The position numbers and the translations under genes are program-made. The notes beneath the pieces are model-generated. The model ran no database searches and was not told the origin of the DNA. It saw only the letters and a program-made list of their open reading frames with translations. Below are positions 9,308-19,428 of a stretch of 64,000 bases of DNA, piece after piece (position 1 is the first letter of the stretch; every line of letters starts with the position of its first letter). The DNA comes from Paenibacillus kribbensis (GTDB taxonomy: Bacteria; Bacillota; Bacilli; Paenibacillales; Paenibacillaceae), in assembly GCF_002240415.1 (NCBI RefSeq), contig NZ_CP020028.1:5207501-5271500 (forward strand). The letters run 5' to 3'.

Positions 9308-9871
9308 TTAATAATAAGGAGCCATAAATACGTACACGAGCACCCCGGTCAAGCTGACATACAGCCAAATTGGCATGGTCCAGCGCGCAATTTTGCGGTG
9401 CTTGGCCACCTGCATGGTCCATCCCCAAACAACCGTGAACAGCGCCAGCGGTACGATAACTGCCGCTAGGATGCTATGGGAAATCAGCAGCGTAAAGTAG
9501 ATCGGCCGAAGAATCCCCACCCCGCCATATTTTGCAGTTTCCGGCGAAATGTAGTGGAAGGTCAGATAGGAAAATAAAAATAAAACGGTACTGGCAAAGG
9601 CCAGCAAAATAAAAGTTTTATGCACCTTGATGTTCTTTTTGAAAATAGCAATCAGCGCAGCCACCAGAAAAATAAAGGTGAAGCTGTTAAAAATCGCATT
9701 TAGCCTTGGGAAAATCGTGATATCGAAGCTTACACCTCCCTGGTATCCGATCGGCGAAAAGAATAGCAGCAAAATAATCACGTTGGCTATAATGGAAACG
9801 GTGATAATCAAGGCTGTAAAATTACGATTGCTCGTTGGAACATACTGCTTGTCCTCACTCGCTTTACTCAT
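9308..9871 (-). CDS. DUF420 family membrane protein (CtaM/YozB-like)
   Basis: 187 residues with about five hydrophobic segments. Typical DUF420 features are the first helix followed by a short loop, HKTFILLAFASTVLFLFSYL with conserved histidine, YFTLLISHSILAAVIVPLAL with a second histidine, and WTMPIWLYVSLTGVLVYVF at the end. Members of this family (CtaM in staphylococci, YozB in Bacillus) are needed for assembly of haem-copper terminal oxidases. The gene stands alone here with its own terminator and no cta genes beside it. Confidence 0.85.
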   Translation of the reverse strand: MSKASEDKQYVPTSNRNFTALIITVSIIANVIILLLFFSPIGYQGGVSFDITIFPRLNAIFNSFTFIFLVAALIAIFKKNIKVHKTFILLAFASTVLFLFSYLTFHYISPETAKYGGVGILRPIYFTLLISHSILAAVIVPLALFTVVWGWTMQVAKHRKIARWTMPIWLYVSLTGVLVYVFMAPYY

Positions 9872-10022
9872 AATAAGCGTCTCCTTCGTTCAAATTCAGG
9901 TTTTCATTTTCTGTCAGAGTCATAACCTTAATATATTATATAGAACACAAGTACAGCCTGTGAAGTGACAACAGTATGAACAATTTCACAGCGTTCTGTC
10001 TGAAAATGTGCTACACCAAAAA

Positions 10023-10054
10023 ACACCGGAAGGTCTGATTACCTGATCCGGTGT
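10023..10054 (-). terminator. terminator after the GNAT gene
   Basis: ACACCGGA (10023-10030) pairs with TCCGGTGT (10047-10054), with an inner AGGT/ACCT stem. On the minus strand the stem is followed by TTTTTT. Confidence 0.85.
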
Positions 10055-10091
10055 TGCGGCGACGATTGTACACCTGAGCCATGTCCCGCAT

Positions 10092-10367
10092 TTACTGCTG
10101 CCAAACGTCACTGTATTCCTGATGGCGCTTGAACAAGGCCAGCGCATAGGAGCAAGCTGGAACAACCTTTTTATGCTGATCCCTCGCCATGTCCACAACC
10201 TTGTCGATCAGTTCCTTGCCGATCTTTTGCCCTCGCAGCTGCTCCGATACAAATGTATGGTCAATGACCAAAGAGTGGTCATCTATGGATTTATAGCCTA
10301 CTTCTGCAACCACCTGTCCATCCTCCACCATGACTACCGCATGGTCCTCCTCACGAATTTGCCTCAT
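10092..10367 (-). CDS. small GNAT-fold N-acetyltransferase (YjdJ type)
   Basis: 91 residues, about half the usual GNAT length, as in the YjdJ/NATD1 group. The acetyl-CoA-binding motif reads SEQLRGQKIGKELIDKVVDMAR. It also has the beta-strand VIDHTFVSEQLRG and ends with VVPACSYALALFKRHQEY, where the PxCSYA motif is family-typical. The substrate is unknown. It is a monocistronic cytoplasmic protein ending at its own terminator. Confidence 0.88.
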   Translation of the reverse strand: MRQIREEDHAVVMVEDGQVVAEVGYKSIDDHSLVIDHTFVSEQLRGQKIGKELIDKVVDMARDQHKKVVPACSYALALFKRHQEYSDVWQQ

Positions 10368-10521
10368 GCAACCGCTCCCCTTTCTACCTGAAAAAAAATC
10401 CTGTAATGCAGGATATCCTTATCATTCCCCGATTTGGGGACCAGCGAAACATCTTATACATAAAAAAAGACCTGTCGTCGACACTACATGTATTGTACAA
10501 AGGCTAAGGGAGGTGTCGCAT

Positions 10522-11484
10522 TTGCATTCGGAAATGAAGCCTGTCATCCCGTTTGAACCCGAGCAAAGTGAAGAAATTCCTGTAGATAAAAATCTTTGGC
10601 GTTACGAAATAAAATGGGACGGCACGAGAATTTTGACGTATCACGACCATGGCAGCACGCGTCTGTTCAACCGCAAGCAGCATGAACGAACGCCTTTGTA
10701 CCCGGAGCTGGCTCCCTTTTCCTCCTACTGTCGGGCAGACTCGGTCATACTGGACGGGGAAATGATCGCACTCGGTGCCGATGGCAAGCCATCATTCCAT
10801 GAAATCATGCGACGCGATCTGATTCGCCGAACGGATCGGATTCAAGCAGCCTATAGAGCTGTGCCCGCCACCTATATGCTGTTTGATATTGTTTATCTGA
10901 ACGGGGAGTGGGTTCATCGCAGATCGTTGCAAGAAAGGCTTGATCTGCTGCAGCAGATCATAATACCAAATGAACGGATCCAACTGGCTCCTGCCCATCC
11001 TGACGGACAAGCGCTATTCCAGGTCATGTGCAGCCAAGGTATGGAGGGCATCGTATGTAAAAGGTTGGACAGCTCATACACATTGGGTGGGCAGGACGGA
11101 CGATGGATCAAGGTCAAAAATTATGGCGATCTCATTGCCATCATCGGAGGCTATACCCTAAACGGTGGCGTTATTAATGCTGTACTGCTGGGTCAGTATG
11201 ATAAGCAGGGAAAGCTGCGATACATTGGACATGCAGGTACGGGCAAGCTGACTCGGGAAGATTGGCGTCAGCTTACCGAGCGCCTCATGCCACATACGAT
11301 TTCGGAGCGACCTTTTGTCAATAAACCGGATCGTCATCAAGACGCAATTTGGGTGCAGCCCATGTATACCGCCAAGGTTCAATATAGTGAGTGGCGATGG
11401 CAGGAAGGACGCACCCTTCGCCAGCCCTCCATACAAGCCTTTGTCAATCAGAACATTGAACAGTGCATCGGCCCTTGGATATGA
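10522..11484 (+). CDS. ATP-dependent DNA ligase, LigD ligase-domain type
   Basis: 320 residues covering the adenylation and OB-fold domains only. The nucleophilic lysine is in motif I, EIKWDGTRIL. Other ligase motifs are SVILDGEMIAL, EGIVCKRLDS (motif IV) and WIKVKN (motif V). The polymerase and nuclease domains of full LigD are absent and no ku gene is adjacent. The family seals nicks and works with Ku in bacterial non-homologous end joining, often in spores. Start: TTG at 10522 sits 8 bases after GGGAGG; an ATG at 10534 is too far from it. Confidence 0.88.
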   Translation: MHSEMKPVIPFEPEQSEEIPVDKNLWRYEIKWDGTRILTYHDHGSTRLFNRKQHERTPLYPELAPFSSYCRADSVILDGEMIALGADGKPSFHEIMRRDLIRRTDRIQAAYRAVPATYMLFDIVYLNGEWVHRRSLQERLDLLQQIIIPNERIQLAPAHPDGQALFQVMCSQGMEGIVCKRLDSSYTLGGQDGRWIKVKNYGDLIAIIGGYTLNGGVINAVLLGQYDKQGKLRYIGHAGTGKLTREDWRQLTERLMPHTISERPFVNKPDRHQDAIWVQPMYTAKVQYSEWRWQEGRTLRQPSIQAFVNQNIEQCIGPWI

Positions 11485-11564
11485 CGCTTGGCAGATACAC
11501 TTTCAAAAAAAATGCGGAATAAAGTTTGTATAAATCATTGCAACCAGTGGTTAATTAAATTACA

Positions 11565-11578
11565 GTTAACTAATTAAC
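11565..11578 (+). promoter_or_regulatory. palindrome upstream of the MarR gene, possible operator
   Basis: GTTAACTAATTAAC has perfect GTTAA/TTAAC arms around four bases and lies 18 bases before the MarR start. A related GGTTAATTAA lies just upstream at 11549-11558. MarR proteins commonly autoregulate through such AT-rich dyads. Confidence 0.45.
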
Positions 11579-11596
11579 TACATTGAGGTGAATCGT

Positions 11597-12139
11597 ATGT
11601 TCTTTTTCTTGGACTCCGAAATTCGTCAACTGGCTTATAATTTGTTTCCGGGTGGCAACAAGCCGATTGGCGTTTTAGTGGATTTATTTTCCATAACATA
11701 TGAAATACGTAAAAACATGGAGAAACGCTCGCGTGAATTTGGTCTCTCCTACGGGCAATATATAGCGCTTTGTGTACTCTCTGCGCAAAGGGATGAAATG
11801 TCTTCTCCTTCTACCTTGGCTGAAAAGATGGGTGTAAGCCGGGCAGCAATCAGTTCTATGGTTATTTCCCTTGAACAGGATGGATACATTAACAAGTACG
11901 ATGATCCCAATGACAAACGAGGCGTGTTTGTTTCCCTGAATGACAAAGGGAGAGGGAAAATTAAACAGATGGACCCTTTTTTCATAGGACTGGCCTCACG
12001 TCTGATGTCGGACTTTAGTGAATCGGAAATTAATCAGTTTCAAACCTATTTATCTCACGTACGTTCCGCCTTTGAAGATGTTAAAGGCTATGGTCTGACA
12101 GACCCCAAAATGACGGGAGACAAATGGTATGAAGACTAA
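11597..12139 (+). CDS. MarR family transcriptional regulator
   Basis: 180 residues. A winged helix-turn-helix spans about 60-140: SPSTLAEKMGVSRAAISSMVISLEQDGYI followed by the wing DPNDKRGVFVSLNDKG with the conserved D-x-R signature. MarR dimers usually repress their own gene and neighbours until a small molecule binds. No likely target gene lies immediately next to it apart from the convergent pyrophosphatase. ATG at 11597 is 8 bases after GAGG; a GTG at 11588 overlaps the ribosome binding site and was not chosen. Confidence 0.9.
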   Translation: MFFFLDSEIRQLAYNLFPGGNKPIGVLVDLFSITYEIRKNMEKRSREFGLSYGQYIALCVLSAQRDEMSSPSTLAEKMGVSRAAISSMVISLEQDGYINKYDDPNDKRGVFVSLNDKGRGKIKQMDPFFIGLASRLMSDFSESEINQFQTYLSHVRSAFEDVKGYGLTDPKMTGDKWYED

Positions 12140-12145
12140 AGAAAA

Positions 12146-12200
12146 AATAAGCCTCCTGCTTCCACCTGCTTTGACGCAGTTGGGTTTAAGAGGCTTATTT
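12146..12200 (+). terminator. terminator after the MarR gene
   Basis: AATAAGCCTC pairs with GAGGCTTATT, followed by TT. It lies between the convergent MarR and pyrophosphatase genes and could serve the former. Confidence 0.65.
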
Positions 12201-12276
12201 TCGTAATGGCAGCTAACATGCATCCTGAGCCCGATAGTCGCGCATGCGTGTAGCTTGCCATCCCAATCTATGAAAT

Positions 12277-13212
12277 TTACAGACTGTTAAAGGCGTCTGT
12301 CAATACAGGGACGATTTGCGATTTGCGGGATACAACGCCTTTCAGAACAGCTTTGTTGTCGTCCAGCTGCACATTGTAGGCTTTTTCAACCGCTTGTGCC
12401 TGGCTTCCCAGCGCAATACCAATGGAATCACTGTTCACGATATCCGTTACGACGAACAGGAACAGATCCAGGTTTTTGGCTTCAATGGTTTGGGACAAGG
12501 CAGCTTCCAGTTCAGCTTGGCGGGATAACACGTCGTTCACGTCTACCGCGTTCACCTGTGCAATTTCCACTTTGCGTCCGTTCATCTGGAATTCCTTTGC
12601 ATCCAGACTTACCAGCTGCTCAATCGTGTGACCGCTCAAATCAGCACCCGCTTTAAGCAAATCAAAACCGTAACGATCTGCATCTACACCAGCAATTTCA
12701 GCCAGCTCACGAGCAGCAGCTACGTCTTGATCGGTGCAGGTTGGGGATTTGAACAGCAGGGAATCCGAAATGATCGCCGACAACATCAAACCTGCGATTT
12801 CTTTCGGAACCGCAACACCGTTTTCCTTGTAAAGCTTGTTCAAAATGGTAGCGGTGCAGCCCACAGGTTCAGCACGGAAGTATAACGGCTGGCTTGTTTC
12901 AAAGTTAGCGATCCGGTGATGGTCGATGACTTCAGTTACCGTTACTTTGTCAATATCAACAGCACTTTGCTGGCGTTCATTATGATCGACCAGAATGACG
13001 CTGTCCGTTTCTTCAGCAACCTGCTCAACCAGACGCGGTGCGCTCACTTTGAAATAATCCAGTGCATACTGCGTTTCCCCGTTTACCTCACCCAGACGGA
13101 CCGGCTCTACGTCCGCACCCAGTTTGGTTTTCAAATGTGCATAAGCAATAGCTGAGCAAATGGTATCCGTATCCGGATTTTTATGCCCGAAAATCAACGT
13201 TTTTGCCAACAT
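12277..13212 (-). CDS. ppaC: manganese-dependent inorganic pyrophosphatase
   Basis: 311 residues, the usual length for family II pyrophosphatases of the DHH superfamily. Metal-binding motifs are [18 protein letters not shown] near the N-terminus, [11 protein letters not shown], and [12 protein letters not shown] near residue 100. The C-terminal DHHA2 domain ends with [13 protein letters not shown], which binds pyrophosphate. It hydrolyses PPi to phosphate in the cytoplasm and drives biosynthesis forward. Start: ATG at 13212 is 6 bases after AAAGGAG; the longer reading from 13236 has no ribosome binding site. Confidence 0.96.
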   Translation of the reverse strand: MLAKTLIFGHKNPDTDTICSAIAYAHLKTKLGADVEPVRLGEVNGETQYALDYFKVSAPRLVEQVAEETDSVILVDHNERQQSAVDIDKVTVTEVIDHHRIANFETSQPLYFRAEPVGCTATILNKLYKENGVAVPKEIAGLMLSAIISDSLLFKSPTCTDQDVAAARELAEIAGVDADRYGFDLLKAGADLSGHTIEQLVSLDAKEFQMNGRKVEIAQVNAVDVNDVLSRQAELEAALSQTIEAKNLDLFLFVVTDIVNSDSIGIALGSQAQAVEKAYNVQLDDNKAVLKGVVSRKSQIVPVLTDAFNSL

Positions 13213-13573
13213 AATCGACTCCTTTGCGTTAATCATTTTACATGATTGTGAAACTCAACAATTCCAATGCAGATTATATCATTAAATCTCGCATTCTCCC
13301 ATTCCCCTTCGAACAATTTCAAAAATAATCTAGTAAACTCATAACACTTCCATGGAATATATACATGAAATTCCCCTTAATTTTTCTAAAAATATTAAAA
13401 ACGTATAGTAATATATCCCACCCATATGGTAAGATATGCCTCAAAACTGGCAAGTTAGTCACCAGTGGTCAATTCTATTATTTTTGTTATTAAGGGAGGC
13501 GTAAGAACAGCGGCAGTGGCTTCAAATCCTAGTATGTAGACATATCATATTTTGATTGAAAAGAGGGAAATCT
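13213..13573. other. 361-bp intergenic region, nothing recognised
   Basis: AT-rich spacer between divergent pyrophosphatase and SLH-protease genes. A GGGAGG at 13494-13499 is followed by no sensible ORF. A 5-bp ACTGG/CCAGT dyad near 13445 is too weak to call. No known riboswitch shape was recognised. Confidence 0.5.
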
Positions 13574-16500
13574 TTGAAAAAGCCGATCGTTTTGAGAAAG
13601 ATACCTGTCGTATCACTCGCTCTTGCCTTGACGGTAAGCTTGTCTCTGCCGTCTATCAGCTCTGCTGCTACCGCAGATCTGCAAATCGGTTCGTTTTTGA
13701 AAGCCCAGGAGGCATTGACAGTCGAGGCAGCTCCGGCCTTCATCTCGCCAGAGCTGAGCACGGATTCTTCCCGCCAGGTCAGGGTCATTGTGCAGCTTGA
13801 TGGTGAGCCTATAGCCGTGGACAAGTACGCCGCACGGTCAGTCGCCCGAGCCTTCACTGCCCAGTCTGAGCAAAAAGCCGAAGCCGCTATTGACACGGAA
13901 CAAACCACATTCGTGGACGAAGCCGCAGAGCACGGTATTTCTCTTCAGGTGAATTACCAATACAACACGGTGCTTAATGGCTTGGAGGTCACGCTGCCAG
14001 CCAATAAAATTCCTGAACTGGCTAAACTGCCAGGCGTAAAGTCCATTCACGAAAACAAAACATATTATTCTATCCCCGTACAGGACCCACCAACACTTAC
14101 AGCCAATGAAGCAACCTATGACAATGCACCGCTGGATCAAATTGGTGTTCCCGAAGCCTGGGCAAAAGGATTAACAGGTGAAGGAATCAAGGTCGGGGTT
14201 ATCGATACCGGTATCGATTATGAGCATCCGGATTTGAAAGCGGCTTACAAGGGTGGATATGACTCTTTTGAGCAGGATAACGATCCTTACGAGGAACCAT
14301 TGCTTGATAAAGAGAACGACCCCTATGGCACAGGTTTTAGCGGAACAACACACGGTACTCACGTCTCCGGTACAATCGCTGGTCAAGCAGCGAATACGTC
14401 TTCGGAAATTGTGCAAAAAGGCATTGCCTATAAATCGGACTTATACGTTTATAAAGTGCTTGGACGCAATGCCAAGACGGGGCGCTCCTCCGGTTCCTCC
14501 GCACAGGTCATTGACGGTATTGAGCGCGCTGTCAAAGACGGCATGAACGTTATTAACCTGTCACTCGGCTCCGACTCTGAGAAAGACCCGAACTCTCCGG
14601 ACTCCATTGCCATCAATAATGCCGTGCTTTCCGGCGTAGTTGCGGTCGTTGCGAACGGTAATGCTGCGCAGGAAGGCCCATATTTCTATTCGATGGGTTC
14701 CCCCGCAACATCCCAGTTGGCAATTTCCGTCGGTGCAGCAACTTCTCCGAGCCATAGCTACTCTAATAGAGCATCGGTTAATTTTTCTACCTATGGAAAT
14801 GATGGGAAGCTTATGACAGTTACATCAGATACCTACTACAATCTTAACACGATGAGTTGGCAAACGTTTCATGAGGATTTCGCTTCTATTTTAGGGACAG
14901 AACCATTGGAATTAGTATATGCCAATTTGGGATATCCGGATGATTTCACTTCTAAAGATGTACAAGGTAAAGTTGTAATCGTTTCACGTGGCGCCCTGGG
15001 CTTCGTAGACAAAATCGCGAACGCACAACAAAATGGTGCGAAGGCTATTATTATTTTTAATGGTCAACCCAAATCTGACGACAGCACTCAAGCCAATCTG
15101 AACGAAGCTATCCCTGGTTACGACGGTTACATTAATTCAAATCAGGGTGATGGTGTGGATTACATCCCTACCTTTGACATGATAGGAAAGGAAGGCCGGG
15201 CGCTGGCAAGACAAATCATTGAAAGCCAAAACAGCAAACAGAAATTCTTTATCAGTTTTGGAAAAGATTATATTCGGACAGATAATGCAGGCAATACCAT
15301 GGCCGCATTCAGCTCCCGCGGACCAAACGGAGATGAGCTGCTTAGTATCAAGCCGGATGTGAGCGCACCGGGTGTTGGCATTATGTCAACCTATCCTGCC
15401 TTCGCCAAGTTCTACCCGGATGCTTCTTATGAGCATGCTTACAAACGCAGCAACGGAACCAGTATGGCCTCTCCACATGTGGCCGGACTTGCTGTGCTGT
15501 TGAAGCAGCAGCATCCAAACTGGACACCTTTCGATATCCGTGCTGCTCTCGCAAACACTTCGGTTACACTTTTTAATGAGGATAAGATCCAATATGATGT
15601 GTATTCCCAAGGTGCAGGCCTTGTAAACATCGCGAATGCAATTCAGACGCCAGCCCTGCTGGAAACTGTCGAAAAGATTACGATTCTCGACAAAAACTTT
15701 AATCGGCAGGAGGTTGTGAATTACAATCCTTCCGCCAGCTTCGGGGTGATGCGACCAGGTAGTGATGCGAAGCAAATTCAGCTTCAGCTCAAAAATTTGT
15801 CCGCTAGCCCTGTAAAATATGAAGCCAGCTACATTTTGCATAAAAATGTAACCTCTGATCCCACGAAACCAATTGCTACACCTGACGTGAGCAACATTGC
15901 CGTGCAGCTGCAAGGTGTCGGCGCGAATGGCGCAATCTCGGCGGAACCAGGTAAATCCCAGCCATTCTTCCTGTCTGTACAACCCAATTCGGGAGCAGCC
16001 ACAGGTGTATATGAAGGGGAAGTTATGCTGAAAAGCGCCGGACTGCCAACACTACATCTGCCATTCGTCGTTCATGTCGGCAAAGAAAATCCGGCAACAG
16101 GCTTCGGTTTGCAGGATCTGAGCATCAACAACCCGATTATTTATCCAAATCGAACAACTACTCAACGCTCAGCAGATCTTACTTTCCGCCTGACTACGGA
16201 TAAAACGAACCAGATCGGACTTTATATATATGGTTTGGATGATAAGCTAATCGGTCAGATCAACGGAATTACAACTACCAAGGAGCAAGGAGCAAACGCC
16301 CGCCTCAAACAAGGCGCATACTCCTTCAATAATATCGATGGAAGCTACGTTGAATTTGATTCCAATGGAATGCCTGTTCTGGACGCTAGCGGTCAGCTCG
16401 CCATTCAGCATTTGAAGGACGGCGTGTACAAGCTGGAAGTAAGTGCTCCTGAACTGAATGCAAAAGGCGAAGTTGAGTCCAATACAAACGGCCCTAAATT

Positions 16501-17854
16501 CTTCACCGCTATGATATCTATCCGAGTGGATAATACTTCTTCCGGCAGTAGCGGCGGCGGAGGTGGTGGTGGTGGCGGCAGAAGCAATACGACACCTTCT
16601 GCTGCAGCCAACACATCCACTCCTGTCGCTACATCTGCTCCTTCACTTCAAACCGTAGTGAAGCAAGGACAGGCTGTCAAAGCTGTGACTACAGCCGTTG
16701 CGGTCAACAATAATGTACAATCGCTGACAGTAACCGATGCAGACTTGCAGGCTGCCGTCACGGCAGCAGGCTCCAGCCCAGCAGCTATCGTATTATCAGC
16801 TGCCAGCCAGGCGGGCCAAACAACCAAAGCAGCGCTCACTTCTGCACAACTGGCAACGCTGGGCAAAGCTCCGGCAGGAAGCAGCCTGATTGTCAGCCAT
16901 ACAGGTTCATCCCTGGCCTTGCCGATATCCGTTCTGAAAAATGCTCCTGCAGGTGCAGGCATTGAAGTGGTTATCAGCAGCCAGGCCCAGGATAGCAGCG
17001 CATTTACAGACAAGCTGAAAGGCTTGACCGTGATCGGTACACCGGTAGGGTTTGAAGCTAACGTTATTACTGGCGGCAAGAGTCAACCACTCAAAATTGC
17101 TCCAGGGCAGTTTATTACCCGTTCCTTTACCGTACCAGGACAAATTGAGCCGAGTACAGCCGGTGTGCTCTATACAGCGAACGGAAATATATATCCTGTT
17201 CCATCCGTCTTTACCAAGCAGGCAGATGGATCTACCGTTGTCAAGGTAAGCCGTCCGGGCTTCTCGACGTATGCGGCAGCGACGCGTCCTGTCAGCTTCG
17301 AAGACATTTCAACATCGTATGCCCAATCCGAAATTCAATCATTAGCGAACAAGCTGCTGATTAACGGTACAACCGATACAACTTTCTCACCGAAAAAAAA
17401 CGTGACACGGGCAGAATTTGCAGCTCTGACAACCCGGGCACTTGGCCTGACACCAGGCACTGCTGCGCCATTCAGTGATATTCCTGCAGGCAGCTGGTAT
17501 ACCGGCGATGTGGCGGCCGCTTATGAAGCCGGATTGATTACAGGCCGCAACAGCGACAAGTTTGATCCGAACGCTAATATCAGTCGTCAGGAAATTGCTG
17601 TCATACTGGGTAAAGCTGTAGACCTGCTTCAAATTAAAGCCCCCGTCGATGGCCCTGCACGTACACCGTATCATGATGCTTCATCCTTTGCAGGCTATGC
17701 CAAGGACAGCATTGAAAAAGTGAGTGCAGCAGGTATTATCAACGGAGAAACGATTCAAAACTCCTCCTACTTCAAGCCGAATGCACCTACAACACGTGAG
17801 GCATCCGCCAAAGTGCTGCATGTGCTTTTACAAAAAGCTGCACTGATTAACTAA
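13574..17854 (+). CDS. SLH-anchored S8 (subtilisin-like) serine protease
   Basis: 1426 residues. Layout: signal peptide ending near SISSA; inhibitor I9-like prodomain (about 60-150); S8 catalytic domain with VGVIDTGIDYEHPD (Asp), THGTHVSGTIAG (His) and NGTSMASPHVAGL (Ser, near 640), split by a PA insert around 400-530; beta-rich domains; a GGGGGGGGG linker near 1000; and C-terminal SLH repeats with FEDISTSYAQSEIQSL, FSDIPAGSWYTGDVAAA and YAKDSIEKVSAAGIING. It should be secreted and held on the wall by SLH domains binding pyruvylated polymer. TTG at 13574 lies 6 bases after AGAGGG; the TTG at 13556 lacks one. Confidence 0.93.
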   Translation: MKKPIVLRKIPVVSLALALTVSLSLPSISSAATADLQIGSFLKAQEALTVEAAPAFISPELSTDSSRQVRVIVQLDGEPIAVDKYAARSVARAFTAQSEQKAEAAIDTEQTTFVDEAAEHGISLQVNYQYNTVLNGLEVTLPANKIPELAKLPGVKSIHENKTYYSIPVQDPPTLTANEATYDNAPLDQIGVPEAWAKGLTGEGIKVGVIDTGIDYEHPDLKAAYKGGYDSFEQDNDPYEEPLLDKENDPYGTGFSGTTHGTHVSGTIAGQAANTSSEIVQKGIAYKSDLYVYKVLGRNAKTGRSSGSSAQVIDGIERAVKDGMNVINLSLGSDSEKDPNSPDSIAINNAVLSGVVAVVANGNAAQEGPYFYSMGSPATSQLAISVGAATSPSHSYSNRASVNFSTYGNDGKLMTVTSDTYYNLNTMSWQTFHEDFASILGTEPLELVYANLGYPDDFTSKDVQGKVVIVSRGALGFVDKIANAQQNGAKAIIIFNGQPKSDDSTQANLNEAIPGYDGYINSNQGDGVDYIPTFDMIGKEGRALARQIIESQNSKQKFFISFGKDYIRTDNAGNTMAAFSSRGPNGDELLSIKPDVSAPGVGIMSTYPAFAKFYPDASYEHAYKRSNGTSMASPHVAGLAVLLKQQHPNWTPFDIRAALANTSVTLFNEDKIQYDVYSQGAGLVNIANAIQTPALLETVEKITILDKNFNRQEVVNYNPSASFGVMRPGSDAKQIQLQLKNLSASPVKYEASYILHKNVTSDPTKPIATPDVSNIAVQLQGVGANGAISAEPGKSQPFFLSVQPNSGAATGVYEGEVMLKSAGLPTLHLPFVVHVGKENPATGFGLQDLSINNPIIYPNRTTTQRSADLTFRLTTDKTNQIGLYIYGLDDKLIGQINGITTTKEQGANARLKQGAYSFNNIDGSYVEFDSNGMPVLDASGQLAIQHLKDGVYKLEVSAPELNAKGEVESNTNGPKFFTAMISIRVDNTSSGSSGGGGGGGGGRSNTTPSAAANTSTPVATSAPSLQTVVKQGQAVKAVTTAVAVNNNVQSLTVTDADLQAAVTAAGSSPAAIVLSAASQAGQTTKAALTSAQLATLGKAPAGSSLIVSHTGSSLALPISVLKNAPAGAGIEVVISSQAQDSSAFTDKLKGLTVIGTPVGFEANVITGGKSQPLKIAPGQFITRSFTVPGQIEPSTAGVLYTANGNIYPVPSVFTKQADGSTVVKVSRPGFSTYAAATRPVSFEDISTSYAQSEIQSLANKLLINGTTDTTFSPKKNVTRAEFAALTTRALGLTPGTAAPFSDIPAGSWYTGDVAAAYEAGLITGRNSDKFDPNANISRQEIAVILGKAVDLLQIKAPVDGPARTPYHDASSFAGYAKDSIEKVSAAGIINGETIQNSSYFKPNAPTTREASAKVLHVLLQKAALIN

Positions 17855-17863
17855 CAACTCAAA

Positions 17864-17914
17864 AGCCTCCCGAGCCGTGTAACAAGTAAAGCTGCGGTTC
17901 GGGAGGCTGTTTTT
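17864..17914 (+). terminator. terminator after the SLH protease gene
   Basis: AGCCTCCCGA (17864-17873) pairs with TCGGGAGGCT (17899-17908), followed by GTTTTT. Confidence 0.9.
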
Positions 17915-17937
17915 AGCTTGCGCCATCATGTACAATA

Positions 17938-19428
17938 CTATACCGTTCCTGCTAAAGGCAGCGTTACTTTGAATACACTACCGACTCCCAGTGTACTTTC
18001 GGCTGTGATGTTTCCGCCGTGCGCTTCCACGATAGACTCTGTAATAGCCAAGCCAAGCCCCGCTCCGCCCGAGCTGCGTGTACGTGATTCATCTCCACGA
18101 TAAAATCGCTCAAATATCCGCTCCAGCTGTTCTTGACTCATGCCTGGTCCGTTATCACGAATTTGGATATCCGCCAACTTCTTGCTGGCGGACAAATTCA
18201 CATGGATCACACCGTTCTCCAGGTCCGTATGCTGAACAGCATTGTGGAACAGATTGAGCACCACCTGCTTGATTTTATCCCCCTCTGCCAGCACCCGTAC
18301 ACCTGCCGTCATATCAAAAACCACCTTACGCGTGCCTGCCAGCATGAGAAGCTGTGGTTTCATTTCCAGCAGCAACCCATCCAGCGATATGCATTCCAGC
18401 TTCAACTCCGGCGTTCGGTCCAGCTTAGCCAGCAACAGCAAGTCGGAGACAAGTTTATTCATCCGCTTGGATTCTCCATACATACTTTCTAGTGCGGACT
18501 GAAGCTGCTTGGGATTGGCTGCCGCCCCGCGAAGCAATACCTCCAAAAAGCCGTGGATCGACGTGAGCGGGGTTCGTAGCTCATGAGAAGCATCCGCTAT
18601 GAATCGTCTCATCTGCATCTGCAACTCCCGCTCTGCAGCAAATGAATGCTCCAGCCGTTCCAGCATTCCATTAAATGAAACCGCCAACCGATCCACTTCA
18701 TACTGGCCCTGCTCGGCGTCAAAACGCTCGTCCAGATTCCCGGCATCAATACGTTTGACCGCCTCAACCATCCGCGAAAGGGGCACCAACGTACGGCGCA
18801 GCACAGGAAGCATGAGGGCCAGACCAATCGCAAGCGCAATCAGAGACAATAAAATAAAGGTACGGAGCTGATTAATCAGCTGCTCTTGCATGGAAGTCGT
18901 GGATACGCCCATTTGAAGCAAACCTGACGAGCGGTCAGGCGGGCCAAGCGGGCGGAACACAACCAGTTGCTCATTCCCTTGAGCATCCGTGATCAATTGA
19001 TAGCCATGACGCATGCGCTTGCTCTGCTGCATCGCTTGATACTGCTCAGTGGTGAGACGCGGTGGGTTAAGTCCGTTTTCACTGGACAAGCTCCGGAAGG
19101 TTCCATCTATGCCTATAGCTGCGAGCGACATATCCGGCCAAAACAGGAACGGCCCCGGTCGATCATCCCTTCGATTGTTTCCTCCCTGGGGAGCAACACC
19201 CCCACTCTGCTCTTGCGAGTCCCTAATCAATAAATCAGCAGGAATGGAGTTTAACTGCGTTCCCATAGCATCTGCACGACTCCGATACAGAAAATCTTTC
19301 ATCAGAAAATATTGTAGAAAGCCGATCAATACGAGCATCAGAGCCAAAATAAGCAATGTTCTGGCTAAAAGCTGGGACCGGAGAGAACGGAGTCCATATT
19401 TGCTCCGATGTTTGCCCCCCGCCTTCAT
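17938..19428 (-). CDS. sensor histidine kinase (HAMP, HisKA, HATPase_c)
   Basis: 496 residues. A first membrane helix (about 22-47, TLLILALMLVLIGFLQYFLM) is followed by an extracytoplasmic loop of about 140 residues that includes a Gly/Asp/Arg-rich stretch (GGVAPQGGNNRRDDRPGPF). A second helix (about 190-212) leads into HAMP. The phospho-accepting histidine is in DASHELRTPLTSIHGF; the N box is NLFHNAVQHTD and the G boxes DNGPGMS and GGAGLGLAI. The start overlaps the response regulator stop by four bases, so the pair is one operon. It faces away from the GT39 operon and probably regulates it. Confidence 0.95.
   Translation of the reverse strand: MKAGGKHRSKYGLRSLRSQLLARTLLILALMLVLIGFLQYFLMKDFLYRSRADAMGTQLNSIPADLLIRDSQEQSGGVAPQGGNNRRDDRPGPFLFWPDMSLAAIGIDGTFRSLSSENGLNPPRLTTEQYQAMQQSKRMRHGYQLITDAQGNEQLVVFRPLGPPDRSSGLLQMGVSTTSMQEQLINQLRTFILLSLIALAIGLALMLPVLRRTLVPLSRMVEAVKRIDAGNLDERFDAEQGQYEVDRLAVSFNGMLERLEHSFAAERELQMQMRRFIADASHELRTPLTSIHGFLEVLLRGAAANPKQLQSALESMYGESKRMNKLVSDLLLLAKLDRTPELKLECISLDGLLLEMKPQLLMLAGTRKVVFDMTAGVRVLAEGDKIKQVVLNLFHNAVQHTDLENGVIHVNLSASKKLADIQIRDNGPGMSQEQLERIFERFYRGDESRTRSSGGAGLGLAITESIVEAHGGNITAESTLGVGSVFKVTLPLAGTV

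Noticed and set aside
13400..13560. Possible riboswitch before the SLH protease
   Set aside because: Only short weak dyads and no recognisable conserved core of any known class.
15386..15982. 198-codon minus-strand ORF inside the SLH protease gene
   Set aside because: No ribosome binding site or recognisable domain; it mirrors codon bias of the real gene on the other strand.
16550..16600. GGT/GGC repeat as a CRISPR-like or microsatellite element
   Set aside because: It encodes the Gly9 linker of the SLH protease in frame; no spacers or repeats of another kind.
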